Shown piece by piece: positions 1 to 11,345 of a DNA stretch of 64,000 nucleotides; position 1 is the first letter of the stretch, and every line of letters begins with the position of its first letter. Below the pieces are notes generated by a model. It was not told where the DNA came from, searched no databases, and saw only the letters and a list, made by a program, of their open reading frames with translations. Source of the DNA: Pyrus communis (Eukaryota > Streptophyta > Magnoliopsida > Rosales > Rosaceae); assembly GCF_963583255.1 (NCBI RefSeq), contig NC_084813.1, positions 19,039,799-19,103,798 on the forward strand. The letters are read 5' to 3'. Both the position numbers and the translations under genes were made by a program.

Positions 1-821
1 AACACTCACAACTCTAAGGCAAGACTAGACGAAACCAGCTAATCTACAATGGCCTTCCAATCTAGTATAGTAGTATATAAAAGAGAAAAAGAAAGCCCTA
101 AACTCTACGGTTACAAATGACCCCACTGAAGCCAAATCCGACTCTGTTCTAGGGATCCTTCACCCAAACCCCTGAGTAGTCTTAAAAAATCCTCCTATTT
201 CTTTTCATCCAAAGGGAGAGTAAATTTAGGAAATGACAAAGCAGATGACTTCACTGGCCGCAATGCAACTAATTTCAACATGAATGTAGCTTTCAAAAAG
301 TTTGAACCAAAACGACAATGAATCCTAAACTTACTTTTCTTTTCACCTAAACGGAGAACATGTGTTCAGCTTCAATGAAAGCTGTAGGCTTGTAGTTTAC
401 TTCTGGTCACCAAATATAAACAAAGTTTAATGTCAAATAAAGTCCCTAATTTTACCCAAATGCATCTCACTGTTGCCGTAATCACTCTGAACTGCCTGAC
501 CATGATTGCAAAGAACCAACGTAGAACCAGCTCAATCCCTAATGATTTCAGAATCCAACCAAGCCCTTATAAAAGCAGACCACAAACAGTGAAAACCCAT
601 TACAGCAAATAAAAAACACAACTGTTTTCCCACTTCCCACACAACCAAAACAAAAAATCAAATCAACCAAACAAAAAATCAAATCACCAAACCAACACGA
701 CCCAGAAGAAAAAAATCAAAACTTTAACACACCAAATCACCAAAAGCAAAAACAAGACAATCCCAAATTAGAAAAACGAGCAGAGGAGAAGCAAAAGCGG
801 AAAAAAGCAATTATGGGTTAC
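1..821 (-). other. first intron of the GIP1-like gene
   Basis: This stretch lies downstream, in gene orientation, of the donor at 821-820 (GTAACC). I looked for the next expected exon of the family on the minus strand and did not see it, so the intron probably runs off the left edge. The sequence is A-rich on the plus strand with no other coding signal. Confidence 0.6.
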
Positions 822-984
822 CCTGAAGGAGAAGCTTCTGGGCGGTCTCGTTAGGATCCATGTTGCATTCTTTGAGCATTGCGTAGATTTCCTCCTCACT
901 GTGTTTGCCGGTGATCTCCTTGATGTCCTGGATCGTCTTCCTCACACTGTTGGGGATTGAAACCCTAAGCCCGCCGCCACTCAT
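822..984 (-). CDS. GBF-interacting protein 1-like, first coding exon (partial)
   Basis: The 54 residues read here begin MSGGGLRVSIPNSVRKTIQD and continue with a segment containing EEEIYAMLKECNMDPNETAQ. This is the N-terminal DUF1296 domain of plant GIP1-like proteins, a UBA-like fold. GIP1 was described as a nuclear partner of G-box-binding bZIP factors. The ATG at 984-982 matches the usual family start; a longer in-frame reading upstream is GA-rich leader. The exon ends in phase 1 at 822 before GTAACC, and the family sequence continues with Asp after Gln, which a G plus AC/AT join would give. The remaining several hundred residues lie left of the window. Family assignment is recognition from memory; which paralogue it is cannot be told from this exon. 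Confidence 0.8.
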
Positions 985-1330
985 GGTTGCGAACCCACAA
1001 AGCGAAAGGACCCAGAAGACTTGGGAGTGTATGTGAGAATGTGAGAACAGAGACTTCAGATGGAGGAAAGGGAACTGCTGGGTTGGGAAGATTGGGGCTT
1101 TTAGATGGCCGCTATATGAAACATGGACTAAAATAAACAAAAAATTCTCGAAGGGAGAAAAATATAAGCTTTTGTGGCTGTTCGAATTGATCTGCCACAA
1201 ATAAGAGAAGAAGAAGAAAGAAAGGGGGAGAGAGTTGAGGGAGAGGGGGAGAGGGAGGAGGGAGCTAAGTGCAAGTCTGTTTGGAGTGTAGGGCTTTTTG
1301 GTTTACTTGCCTTTTCCTTAATTTTAATTA
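985..1330 (-). promoter_or_regulatory. leader and proximal promoter of the GIP1-like gene
   Basis: Upstream of the ATG is a pyrimidine-rich leader in gene orientation. On the plus strand it appears as the GA-rich run at about 1205-1262. No clear TATA box was found; a TC-rich leader is common in plant housekeeping promoters. The transcription start is not determined. Confidence 0.4.
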
Positions 1331-1425
1331 TTTCATTACGAAATAAAAAATAATAATAATACACACTATATATTTACACCAAAAGCAAGTGGAATGTTAT
1401 TTACTAGTTCCATCTAATTATATTT

Positions 1426-1670
1426 TTTTTTAACAAACGATATTATTTATATTGAGAGAGATATGGGCTTAGCTTCACAATAGACTTGTAATAGTGTGGT
1501 TTAAATTCGCTTTTAGCGATAATCGAACCAATTTATTTTTCTATCATTTAGTGTAAATACATAGTAGTATAAAAAAGAAGCTAGAGAATAAATTGATTTC
1601 GAATCGCCGTTACGAGATTTGAATATAAGATCTTTTACTCACCTATAAAAACACCATTGGATGATTGGAC
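1426..1670 (-). repeat. tRNA-type SINE, minus orientation, possibly dimeric
   Basis: Read on the minus strand, this region has the same order of segments as the copy at 3455-3655: a B-box-like GGTTCGATTAT, the segment corresponding to GGCGATTTTGAACC, then an ACTATT..GTGAAGCTAAGCCC tail and an ATATCGTTTGTT end. A second, more diverged B-box-like stretch lies near 1600-1640, suggesting two units in tandem. No coding content. Confidence 0.5.
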
Positions 1671-2634
1671 CGCATATTATGTACCAATTTCTTATTATTA
1701 TTATTATTATTATTATTGTGTGTTTGATTCCATTTCCCAAATGGGGGAAATATTTGTGCTAACCACCGTTAAGTGATAGTGATGTTCACCACTCTATTTA
1801 TCACCATTAGATGAGTTTAAATTTTGAGATTTGATTAAATCTAAACTCATCTGATAGTAATAAACAAATTGGTGCGCGTTACAGTTACTTGAGAGTAGTG
1901 AACAAAAATACACCCTAAATGGGGTGTGTTGTTTTTGCTTAGGGTTAATTTTATGGACCAAGTGCAATCCTTTCTATGAATGCAGTGTGCACTTTTCAAT
2001 GCGTGTGATCCCTAGCTCAACCATACCTTGACAATCAAATCTAATACATATCACCATATAAATTTTTTCTTAATAAAGTGATATTCTAAATTACGTTGAA
2101 ATAATTTCTTTTTTTAATCGCAATAACTACATTGAAAAAAATTCAAATAGTACAACTCAAACACTAACAAGCCCAAACATGCAAAATGAAAGGGGATAAA
2201 AACTGCTCAAACAACTAAAAAAGCTCACATCACTAAAATTACATATGATCTCAGTTTCAAGTCCATAAAAACACATATAACTACCGTCGTAAACAACTCA
2301 TAAACCTAAATGAAAAGTATCACTATCACTTCAGGGTCATCGTCAAAACCTACTACGTCTAGTCATGAAGAAAATAAGAGAAAATTCGTTATACTGTAAC
2401 AATTTTGCATGTGGTATAATATCCTAGTGAATTGGATGTTGGATTTTTATCTATGGGTCTCAAGTTCAAAACTCCTCACTCTCTTAAATTACTGTAATAG
2501 TTTCGATTTCTCCTCCTTCTCCTTATTATTGCAATGGTTTCTTTAATTTATGGATCGAACTACCAATATGAACAAAAATAAATAAACTTCGTGAACGAAA
2601 GTGAAAATTTAAATAAAACAATAGGAACTATGAG
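1671..2634. other. intergenic, AT-rich, no gene seen
   Basis: Contains a short (ATT)n run at about 1693-1717. An imperfect inverted repeat around 1805-1860 (GATGAGTTTAAAT facing AAATCTAAACTCATC) may be a small MITE. Nothing here reads as an exon. Confidence 0.5.
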
Positions 2635-2808
2635 CTCGTTTGGATGTGTTTTTAAAATAACTGAAAGCGCTTTTTGTGAAAATATTTTTGGAACCAATCC
2701 TTAGTTTAAATGCAAGTTATCGGAAAAACATTTAAAGTGCTTTTGGAAATCGAAAACATTTTCTCTACAAACGCTTTCAGTCATTTTAAAAGCACGTCCA
2801 AACAAGTC
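2635..2808. repeat. MITE of the GTTTGGA..GCTTTT family, copy 1
   Basis: The ends are inverted: the left has CGTTTGGATGTGTTTTTAAA plus CTGAAAGCG, and the right has CGCTTTCAGTCATTTTAAA plus a GTCCAAAC-type end. Related copies lie at 3202, 9917, 20928 and 30123 in this window. No ORF. Confidence 0.65.
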
Positions 2809-3201
2809 ATATATTAGTAAAATTGGGCTTTGAATAAAATTGCAAAATATAATATTATTTTATATGAAAAAAATATACGATGAGCGTATGAGAATTAGCT
2901 TAAAAAGGTTAATTAATTGGCTTATCCTAAGACCAGTTGAAGATAATGTAATATCCGAATATACTTGAGTAGTTAAAAAGGTACCATTCCCATGGTGCGT
3001 GCGTATGTAAACAATGGAATGAGATGGGATTAATAGGGTTTGGGTGGTCAAGAATATACGCCCACTATGTTAATCTATGTCCTATTACTATTAGCAAAGT
3101 TGATGTTTCTAAATCATGGCCATTACTACCTAATAAAGTCCTAAATTATATGCAATAATGACATAATTTTTGTGATTTACTTTTTAAACTATATGATTAA
3201 A

Positions 3202-3382
3202 GGCTTGTTTCAAAGTGCTTTTAAAATGACTGAAAGTGCTTTTGGTGAAAGTGTTATCAGGGGGTTCCAAAATCATTTTAAGTGCTTTTATAGGATTCAC
3301 TTGCATTTTACTAAGGATTGCTTTCAAAAACACTCTTATCAAAACTGCTTCCAGTCATTTTAAAGACACTTTCAAACAAGTC
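3202..3382. repeat. MITE of the GTTTGGA..GCTTTT family, copy 2
   Basis: Left end GGCTTGTTTCAAAGTGCTTT followed by AAAATGACTGAAAGTG; right end has CCAGTCATTTTAAAG and TTTCAAACAAGTC. Only about 390 bp separate it from copy 1, so the family is locally clustered. Confidence 0.65.
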
Positions 3383-3454
3383 GTAATTCGATAAATGTTT
3401 GATTGACCAGTTGACTTCTGTAGTGTGTTTGACATGTATTCCTCTTTCATGTTT

Positions 3455-3655
3455 GTTTTAAGACCAATTGTTAATTATCACTTAGTACTACGGTCTAATG
3501 ATATTTTTCTTTATTTATAAGTAAGAGGTCTTAGGTTCAATTCTCGCCGAAGGCGATTTTGAACCATATTATTGCTAGTTTATTATGAGGCTAAGCCTAC
3601 CCCTCCCGCTTAGTGTAGATAATATCGTTTGTAAAAATAAAAAAATAAAAAAAAG
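3455..3655 (+). repeat. tRNA-type SINE, plus orientation
   Basis: Contains a B-box-like GGTTCAATTCT at about 3534, then GCCGAAGGCGATTTTGAACC and a GAGGCTAAGCCTAC segment. It ends in ATATCGTTTG and an A-rich tail. The layout is that of a tRNA-derived SINE. The copy at 1426-1670 is the same family in the opposite orientation. Confidence 0.55.
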
Positions 3656-3760
3656 GACAAATGGTTAATTAGCCATGCAATAATTAAAACTTACACCTCT
3701 TTGAGTACTAATTTTAACGGGAGATAACACTTTTCCTATTTTATACGAGAAAGTTTAAGG

Positions 3761-4175
3761 AGGCTGTATTCAATTGGGAAATTGAGAGATTTTGATGGAT
3801 TTATAAATTTATGGATTTTTATGTTAACTGATTTGTAGATATTACATGTAAAATTTTGATTCAATTCCCTTGAAATTTCATGGGAAGATGTGAGATTTGT
3901 GGATGCTTAAAATACACTACAAAATCCTTCTAATTCCTCGACTTTTTCAAATTCTTTAAATTCTAATTCTAATTGAATACATCTGGAATGTTATAAACTT
4001 CTTTAAAATTCTAATTGAATATATCCGGATTTCTAAGGATTTTAATAAACTATCTTAAAATTCTGATTGAATACACATTGAATTCCAGATAATCACTTAA
4101 AATCCAGATTTAATACCCTTGGATTCATTAAAAGAATTAAAATCCCTTAAAATCTCAATTGAATACACCCCCTAA
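3761..4175. mobile_element. MITE with GTATTCAATT ends, copy 1
   Basis: The left end carries GGCTGTATTCAATTGGGAAA and the right end carries ATCTCAATTGAATACACCCC, which are inverted relative to each other. The interior has several ATTCTAATTGAATA-like subrepeats. A related copy lies at 25985-26408. Non-coding. Confidence 0.6.
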
Positions 4176-4486
4176 AGGTTAAATGACTCTCGCACTTACA
4201 TTTTAGTAAACCCATGGAACTCAATAAATAATAATCAAATTGATTTAAATTTATTCTTCATTGTGCCACTTACCACAACATAATATGATCCAATAATATT
4301 ATTTTAAATTATTCTTGTATACAAGTATCAATTGTGATTTGTGGGTTGAGACAAAAATTAAGATAATAATTTTGTTTTAAAATAAGACAAATAAAGAAAA
4401 TTGGGTGAAAGTATAATATCATCTCAAAAGAGATGTCAAATTTAAAACATCAAAATAATGTTTGATGACTTATGTGCAATTTGATA

Positions 4487-6728
4487 TGACACACCCCGAC
4501 CGAGATCAGGGCGTGCTGCCCGTCACACAAAGGTGACGTAACCATGTGCACGTGCGGAAGCTAATAAGATAGTAATGTAAGAAGTACAATTAAATTAAAA
4601 CTAGCATGCAAGGTACTAAAAACAAGTGCTAGCGTAAGTGAGATACAAATTCAGAGCAAGACTACAGCAGTCCAAAAGAAAAGTTGCGACATAAGTACAC
4701 CCAAAGGTGACCCTACGCTGGTGAGTGTCTGTCAGAAAAGCCGGAAGAACCCTCTGGGAAAACCACCGAACCTGCTAAGCAACTAGAACCTGGAGGGGCG
4801 CAAAACAAAAGCGTGAGTGGGCAAAAACAAATCTTTTCTAAAACCATTTAGTAAAATACTTTCTAACCCCTCGCCGTAAAACCTGTATACTTCCCAGAAA
4901 ATAACATATATACGTATGTATATAGATGCGCCAAACATGCTCAAGGGTATGCCAATCATGCTCAAGATATGCCATGTCGAATCTCATGATGAAATGCAAG
5001 TGCTCAGGTATAACTCAAATCAATAATATGTAATCTGGCAGCCGGAGTCACCTAACGTGACCTGTACGGCTGCATATAGAGCTCAAATCTCAAAATCAAT
5101 AACTGAACCTGCCCACGAGTCGGAACCACCTAAAGTGGTCTGTACGACAGGCCTGGGTGTAATACATATGTACGCTCTAGTGCTACGATCACGTGAAGGC
5201 TGTGCGAATAATCGCGGGTCACCTACGAGTCGGAACCACCTAAAGTGGTTTGTACGACAGGACTGTGCACCTAACTTGGATCCAAGCTGAGCGTGTGGTG
5301 CGGGAGGTGAACATCACGTGAAGGACTGTGCCCTACTCTGGGCGGGAGCACTAACACGGGGGGTGCAGGTTATGAGCTCTCTAAGCATTTCAAATCGCTA
5401 CTGAATATAAACATGTATACCACTTACCTGGCACTTACCTGTGCGTCCACAACACCAAATATGCATATGTATATGTATACCACTACTAATGTATGCAATG
5501 ATGCATAAACTATATTAATATGGTGCATGGCATAAAACACTTAACCCTTATTAAACAATTTCTGGGAAAATAAATGTATATAGGTATATACGGAAAACAA
5601 AAGCCCACTCACTGGTAAGTGGAAGGGTCGTAGCCCCCCTGCCTCGAGTGCGCACGCTCGTCCTCGGGGTACGTGTCACCTATATGCGAAAAAACTATAA
5701 AAACATTAACTTTAAAGCACATAACCAACTTCTCGTAATAACTTCTCATACATTGCTCAAATTGGACAAATGAATATACCAACGTGCTCTACACAACCTC
5801 AGGATCACAACCGTATTTTTAGAAAAATTTTCCTCCGCCGCACGCGCCCCCACGTGCCGGCCAAGGCACGGCCACACGCGTCGGCCACGCGCAGGCACGT
5901 GCGGTGCACACGGACGGCGTCAACTGACGCCGTGAGGAATATTCCGTTATTTCTAACGGATTCCGTCAACGGCGTCAGGAATATTCCGTCAACTCTGACG
6001 GAATATTCCGTCAACTCTGACGGAATATTCCGTCTTCTTCCCCGTTCAATCTCCGGTGCCGTCGCCGGCGCCGGAAAACTGGAAAACCTGTAAACTGTGT
6101 TTTCTCACTCGTTTTTCAACCTTTTTCCACGATTCTTGAACCAAAATAACACCTAGAACTAGGAGAACACGACCCAACAACTTTTAAGGCCTAAAAACTA
6201 CTAGATCATACCTGTCCACAAACTCCAAAATCGGCCAACTTCGAACCAGGCTATCCCGACGTCCAAAATCGTCCAACGAAGTACTCCGAGGCTCCTTGGG
6301 ACACCACCAAGCTACCTACGAGCTTCAAAATCCCAAAAACGTGCTACAATAAGTTTGCATGAATAGTACCCAAATCGGACCACCTCGAATCGACATGAAA
6401 ACATTAGAGTTCTCACCTGAAAATGGTATGGTTGCACTCGCACGAGCCTCACGAGTTCAAAATTGTACTTGGTTCCTTCGATCTGTGAACGTTTGAGGGA
6501 GTTGTGTGTTTGTCCGTACGTTTATGGTGAAAGGGAAGGGAGAGAGAGACACGGGACAGAGACAGAGAAAGGGATAGAGACAGAGAGACAGTGAAGATGA
6601 TTGTGTGTGTGTGTGGCCCAGCACCTGCCAACCCCACACCAAGTAACCAAAAACATAACGAAAACGAACTAGGGGCAAATTTGTAATTTCACACGTACGT
6701 TCTAATAATCTCGGGACGGGATGTCACA
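4487..6728. mobile_element. solo LTR (2.2 kb, Ty3-type ends), TSD TGATA
   Basis: Starts TGACACACCCCGACCGAGAT and ends CTCGGGACGGGATGTCACA, so it has TG..CA termini with longer inverted similarity. It is flanked on both sides by the 5-bp duplication TGATA (4482-4486 and 6729-6733). There is no second LTR or internal coding region beside it, so it is best read as a solo LTR left by recombination. Inside are a direct repeat built on CGAGTCGGAACCACCTAAAG (about 5115 and 5229) and the GAATATTC cluster at 5937-6034. The open frames within it look incidental. Confidence 0.8.
5937..6034. repeat. four GAATATTC palindromes in the solo LTR
   Basis: GAATATTC occurs at 5937, 5979, 6001 and 6023. The last two sit in perfect 16-bp palindromes GACGGAATATTCCGTC at 5997-6012 and 6019-6034. 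Spacings are 42, 22 and 22 bp. Each unit fits the heat-shock-element core nGAAnnTTCn, but any function is inference. Confidence 0.75.
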
Positions 6729-6733
6729 TGATA

Positions 6734-7299
6734 TTTATACAATTTTTGCTTCACCTGATATGTTAATTAATAATATCATTTTATAATTTTTTTTTCTTTT
6801 TTTGTAGGGTCCAATTATTGAGATAATCAACCAAATACGTGAAACGCATAGTAACATTTATTTTATATTGCATCACATTTCTTAAAAAGTTATTAAATGG
6901 ATATGACACTTGCTGTCAAATTTGACAGCAGAACGCCTTGCCTTCAAATGATTCAGCACCACATAGGAAGTTGAAAGCTCGGTTGAAAAGAGTTTGCTGC
7001 TATTTTTTACTGTTATATATCTATGTCGCAGTTTGATATTTTGTTTGGAGATGTTCTAATTACTTAGGAATTAATTTACCGCAGTACAATATTACAAAAT
7101 TGATCAGTATTTAACAACACGAGGCCCAAACTCAAGGCCCAGGCCCAACCCTAGCCTTCAAACTCTGATCGCTTTCTTCCCCTTTGCTTATAGATAATGA
7201 GCAGAGTGTGTTTTTCCACTTTTTGGTTCCTCGTTGGCTCTAAAAAACCAAAATTCGCTGGTAATTTCAGGATCGTCGACCACTCAAATCCCGACGGAC
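6734..7299 (+). promoter_or_regulatory. upstream region and leader of the RRM gene
   Basis: AT-rich intergenic sequence passes into a more mixed leader after about 7120. A GTCAAATTTGAC inverted motif sits near 6916. No clear TATA box at the expected distance. The first in-frame ATG is at 7300. Confidence 0.4.
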
Positions 7300-7359
7300 A
7301 TGGCTTACAAGAAGAGTAACTATAACCCTCTCTCCGGCGATGGTGCTAGCCCCGGGTTC

Positions 7360-7401
<42 letters not shown>

Positions 7402-9520
7402 AGGGTTGTTTCATCTCCGACTGTGATAATAAGCTAATGGGTTGTATGTTTTGTGTGTTCTTGTTTTGCAGAAAGATCTTCATCGGTGGTTTAGCTAAAG
7501 ACACCACTTTGAGTAAGATTCCTTCTATTAACTTTGATGGGTTTTCTTTAGTTCCGTGATTTTATGGGGTTTTAGCTTTAATTAACAGTTTCTATCAAGA
7601 TTATCCATCGAAATTTTGATGGGTTTTTTGAAGGTTATGTTTTTATTGCTTTCTAGTATGATTTTAACTACAATTCGTATGAATTTTGGTGAATTATGAT
7701 GTTCAATGGACTTTGTTGACAACTTGTATCCGTGTTTTGCTTTAAAATTTTGATGGGTTATCGTCGAATTTTGCTCATATCTACCTGCAATGTGTTTGTT
7801 GTATTATCTGGTTACAGATACCTTCGTTCATTACTTTGAGAAGTATGGGGAGATAATTGACTCTGTGATCATGAAAGACCGTGAAACTGGTCGACCTAGG
7901 GGGTTCGGGTTCATCACCTACGAGGATCCTGCTGTTGTTGACCAATTAATTGAAGAGACTCATGTGATCAACGGAAAACAGGTAAGCAGCATCCTCTTCC
8001 TTCTTTTGTTATGATTGGTTGTATGGAGAATTGTTTAGTTCGCTTAAGTGTTGAATCCTTCATTGGACTGTGCGATTGAGAATGAATGCAACGGACATTA
8101 TATGGAATTGGTGTTCCTTTTAATATCCATAAAGATAAGGAATTGTTCCTTCTATTAGCAAATATATGTAGGCCTGTTCTGCAGTACAATGTCTAGATTC
8201 GAGTAGTAAATATTGAGGTTATTTTTATCAAATTGTGACAGTTGATGTGAAGTTTGTATTCAGATTAAAGCTCCTTGATGTTTCCACTGTTAAATTGATT
8301 TCAATGTTCCTTTAGGAATTTTCTTTTACATAATTTTGTGGTCAATTTCAACCAGGTTGAGATAAAGAGAACCATTCCAAAGGGGGCTGGTCAGGGAAAT
8401 GATTTTAAAACAAAGAAAATTTTTGTTGGTGGGATTCCACCGACCTTCCCTGAAGGTTTGTTGTAATTATTTTTCTTTTGTTGGATGTTTACTAATGCTA
8501 TATTTTTCGTTGCACAACTGATGAATTGTTTGCTTCTAACTCAAATTGTCCATTTGAATATCAGATGAGTTCAAAAGCTTCTTTTCACAATTTGGTAAGG
8601 TGGTGGAGCATGAGATCATACGTGATCATGTCACTAAGCGCCCTCGAGGATTTGGATTTGTTGTATTTGACAGCGATCATGTTGTTGATAATGTTCTCGC
8701 AAATGGAAATAGGATTGATATGGCAGGTACACAGGTGAGTTATTGGCAACAGTCATTCATGGTGTTGGCTATATATTATGGGCGTCTTATGTATAAAGGA
8801 ATATTTGAAGGTTTTCCTTTAAAGTATTCTCAGAATTGTGAGATTTTTGTTGTATACATTTGTCATAGTTTCAGTCACCCTAGTTTTATCCGGATTTCAT
8901 CATTAGTGGACTACTGGACTTGAATGCAGGGTTTTCTCCCTCTACATAAATCCAAGTCCTACAGAAAACTTGTGAAGTATAAAAACCTAGGTTAACTCAC
9001 TTCTTTATTGTAGGTTGAGATCAAGAAGGCTGAACCAAAGAAGGCCTCAAACCCCGCACGTGTTCCTGCATTTGGTACTGACTCTAGGGCACACCCTTAC
9101 AATGATAGATTCGGTGCATTTGGCGACCCCATGAGTAGTTTCGGTCCTGGTGGTTATGGCCCTCCTCCTTATAGGTCACTTGGACGTTTTGGCAGTAGAT
9201 TTGGTGATTATGGTGGATATCCAGATACTACTGATTTTGGAGGTGGTTTTAGAGGTGCATTTTCTGTTTATCATGGGGAGTCATCATTCGGCTATCCTAG
9301 TCGCTTTGGTTCCTACGGTGAAGGGCTTGGTGGGGGATATGATGGTAGTGGGTTAGGTGCATATGGGCATGAAGTTAGGGGCTATGGTGGTTACGATGGT
9401 TCAGGCTCTGGTGATGGCTATGATTCAGGCCCTGCTGCTACTTATGGTGGGCCTCGAGGCATGTATGGTAGTAGGGCAGGTTATGGTGGGAGTAGTCGTT
9501 ACCATCCCTACGGAAGGTAG
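7300..9520 (+). CDS. two-RRM glycine-rich hnRNP-like RNA-binding protein
   Basis: Six exons join in frame: 7300-7355, 7472-7512, 7818-7981, 8356-8455, 8565-8734 and 9014-9520, giving 345 residues. RRM1 (about 19-87) has RNP2 KIFIGGL and RNP1 RGFGFITY. RRM2 (about 105-177) has KIFVGGI and RGFGFVVF. After residue 190 the chain is rich in Gly, Tyr, Ser and Phe, with many GGY, GYG and FG steps, and ends RYHPYGR. This is the plant hnRNP A/B-like (DAZAP/Musashi-type) architecture, expected to bind RNA in the nucleus and to have a disordered tail able to phase-separate. The start gives MAYKKSNYNPLSGDGASPG, close to known family N-termini. The donor of exon 1 is followed directly by a (CT)n microsatellite. 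Confidence 0.9.
7361..7401 (+). repeat. (CT)n microsatellite next to a splice donor
   Basis: An almost pure CT tract begins a few bases after the exon 1 donor (GT at 7356-7357) of the RRM gene, inside a 116-bp intron. Such tracts vary in length. Confidence 0.9.
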
Positions 9521-9916
9521 AATTATGCTTAAGCTTCCCAATAGGTGTTGCATGCAGGTTACTGCAAGAGGCTCTAAGCTAGGAGATCAAATCAACCATT
9601 AGTTTGTTCGATGGTCTACTCTATCGCACGGACAACCAAAGTTAGATCATCACTAATTTAGAGACCTCTGTCGTTTATCAGTTAGGCATCTTATTGTCGT
9701 CGTATGTTGGGATTTAGAAACTTACTGTTATGTTGTAACATATTTTTGGTAGAATCAGCCTAGACTAGAGTTATCTGCCTATTATCTTTCGTTGCATTGG
9801 TTTCTCTATAGTGTGCACAGTGTGAAATATTCAAATTAGTTTCAACTCTTTTGTTGATATACAGCTACTTTCAGTGAGTTGACATAACTAATATAAATAT
9901 GTCTAGATATATTACA
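9521..9916 (+). other. 3' UTR and downstream flank of the RRM gene
   Basis: No coding frame. Pyrimidine- and T-rich sequence typical of a plant 3' UTR runs to about 9800. The polyadenylation site is not defined by a clear AATAAA. Confidence 0.4.
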
Positions 9917-10110
9917 GGCCTGTTTTGAAGTGTTTTTAAAATAACTAAAAACGCTTTTTGGTTACAAAAATTCCTTTCAGATTACCAAATGTTCGACAGA
10001 AAAAGTTGAAGGTGCCTCTTAAACATTTGAATGTACTACAAAAAGAAGTGCTTTTACTGGAAGCGCTTATGAGCATAAGTGTTTTTTAAAGAAGCATTTC
10101 CAAACAGGCC
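9917..10110. repeat. MITE of the GTTTGGA..GCTTTT family, copy 3
   Basis: Left end GGCCTGTTTTGAAGTGTTTT and right end CATTTCCAAACAGGCC are inverted. The interior has AAACGCTTTTT and AGTGCTTTTAC-type blocks like the other copies. Confidence 0.65.
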
Positions 10111-10241
10111 TATAATTCGAATGATATAAGATTTGGTTGAAACTATGTTGGTCTTGCTTCCCTTGCTAGCAAATAGGCTAAGAGACAGTTTGAGTCTTGT
10201 GCTTGGTTAATGCAACCGCATTGTAGGTTTTCTAATTCTTT

Positions 10242-10288
10242 GTAAATCCTGTATGATTTGTATTTTCTCCAAATCATACAGGATTTAC
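10242..10288. repeat. perfect 19-bp inverted repeat with 9-nt loop
   Basis: The arm GTAAATCCTGTATGATTTG at 10242-10260 is matched base for base by its reverse complement at 10270-10288. The loop between is TATTTTCTC. It lies in an intergenic stretch with no ORF. Confidence 0.9.
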
Positions 10289-11345
10289 AGTGACAAACTA
10301 ATGTCATGTCCTGGTATGGTCCAACGAAACTGAGTTTCTTTTGTTTCGAGCGGCATTCTAAAATAATCTAAATTACGGAGTGAGGGATCATGCTTGTTGA
10401 AATTGTACAAGATTCTCACTAAGATTGACACATTGCCGGTGGCCTTCTCTACAAATTGATCTGAGAATTAGTAAATATCATATGCGAAAATTTTATTATG
10501 CTCCTGTGTACGACGTGCATTGGACAAATTAACCGATTTGATAATGGATAAGGATTCAATAGTTGCGGATTATGCGATAGACCTGTGCATACTAGAAAAT
10601 AATATCAGACTGGAACTTCTTACTCAGAATATTAAACCGGATTTGTATTTAGTCCGGCTTAAGGGTTGGACTAAAACACATTCGATGTAAATACAATTTT
10701 GTGAGCCATTGTTAGGATTAGTTCACTTCATTAAATTACGCCTAATGCTTGAGACTACGTAAGTTTATTTTTATATTTTTACCAAATTAATATCAAAAGC
10801 TCCAATATATGTGGAACGACAAATGCCGAAGCCAGATTACAAAATCTTAGTAAAATGGCAGGTTATGTAATCGCTCACGTGTCACTTCTCGATACGTCAC
10901 TCAGTACGCCAGCCGTCCGCCTCGTGGCAGTTGCTTGTCCCTGGAAGTGTTCTATTTTATTTTCTCCTTTTCCGGAAACATCCGATTTTGCAAAGATTAT
11001 AATAGAATATTACGATATTACGAGATCTCAATTACATCTGTAATTAACAATCGATAATAAAAAAAAGAGCCTGTTTAAAAAATATTGGACTCAAACTACA
11101 TGACAAATCCAAATAAGACAAACCATTAATAAATTTTCTTTTTCACAATTAATATGATGAATTCACAAGTTTAACAAAGTTCTTTTTATTTTGCACTTTG
11201 GACCCTACGGTTGGAAGCTAAACGGAGAGCATGTCCGACGAAGTAAATTACCGAAACCACCCCTCTCTGATTCTAAAGTCCATTGAATTCAGCACTGTCG
11301 TTTTCGTAATTTTACCATAAATACGGTGGCATAAAAGTAAAGGCA
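10289..11345. other. intergenic and distal promoter of the LACS gene
   Basis: No exon-like frame was found. The last 200 bp become less AT-rich towards the LACS leader. No named regulatory site can be supported. Confidence 0.4.

Noticed and set aside
5770..6093. 107-codon open frame on the plus strand
   Set aside because: It translates tandem repeats within the solo LTR and has no family resemblance.
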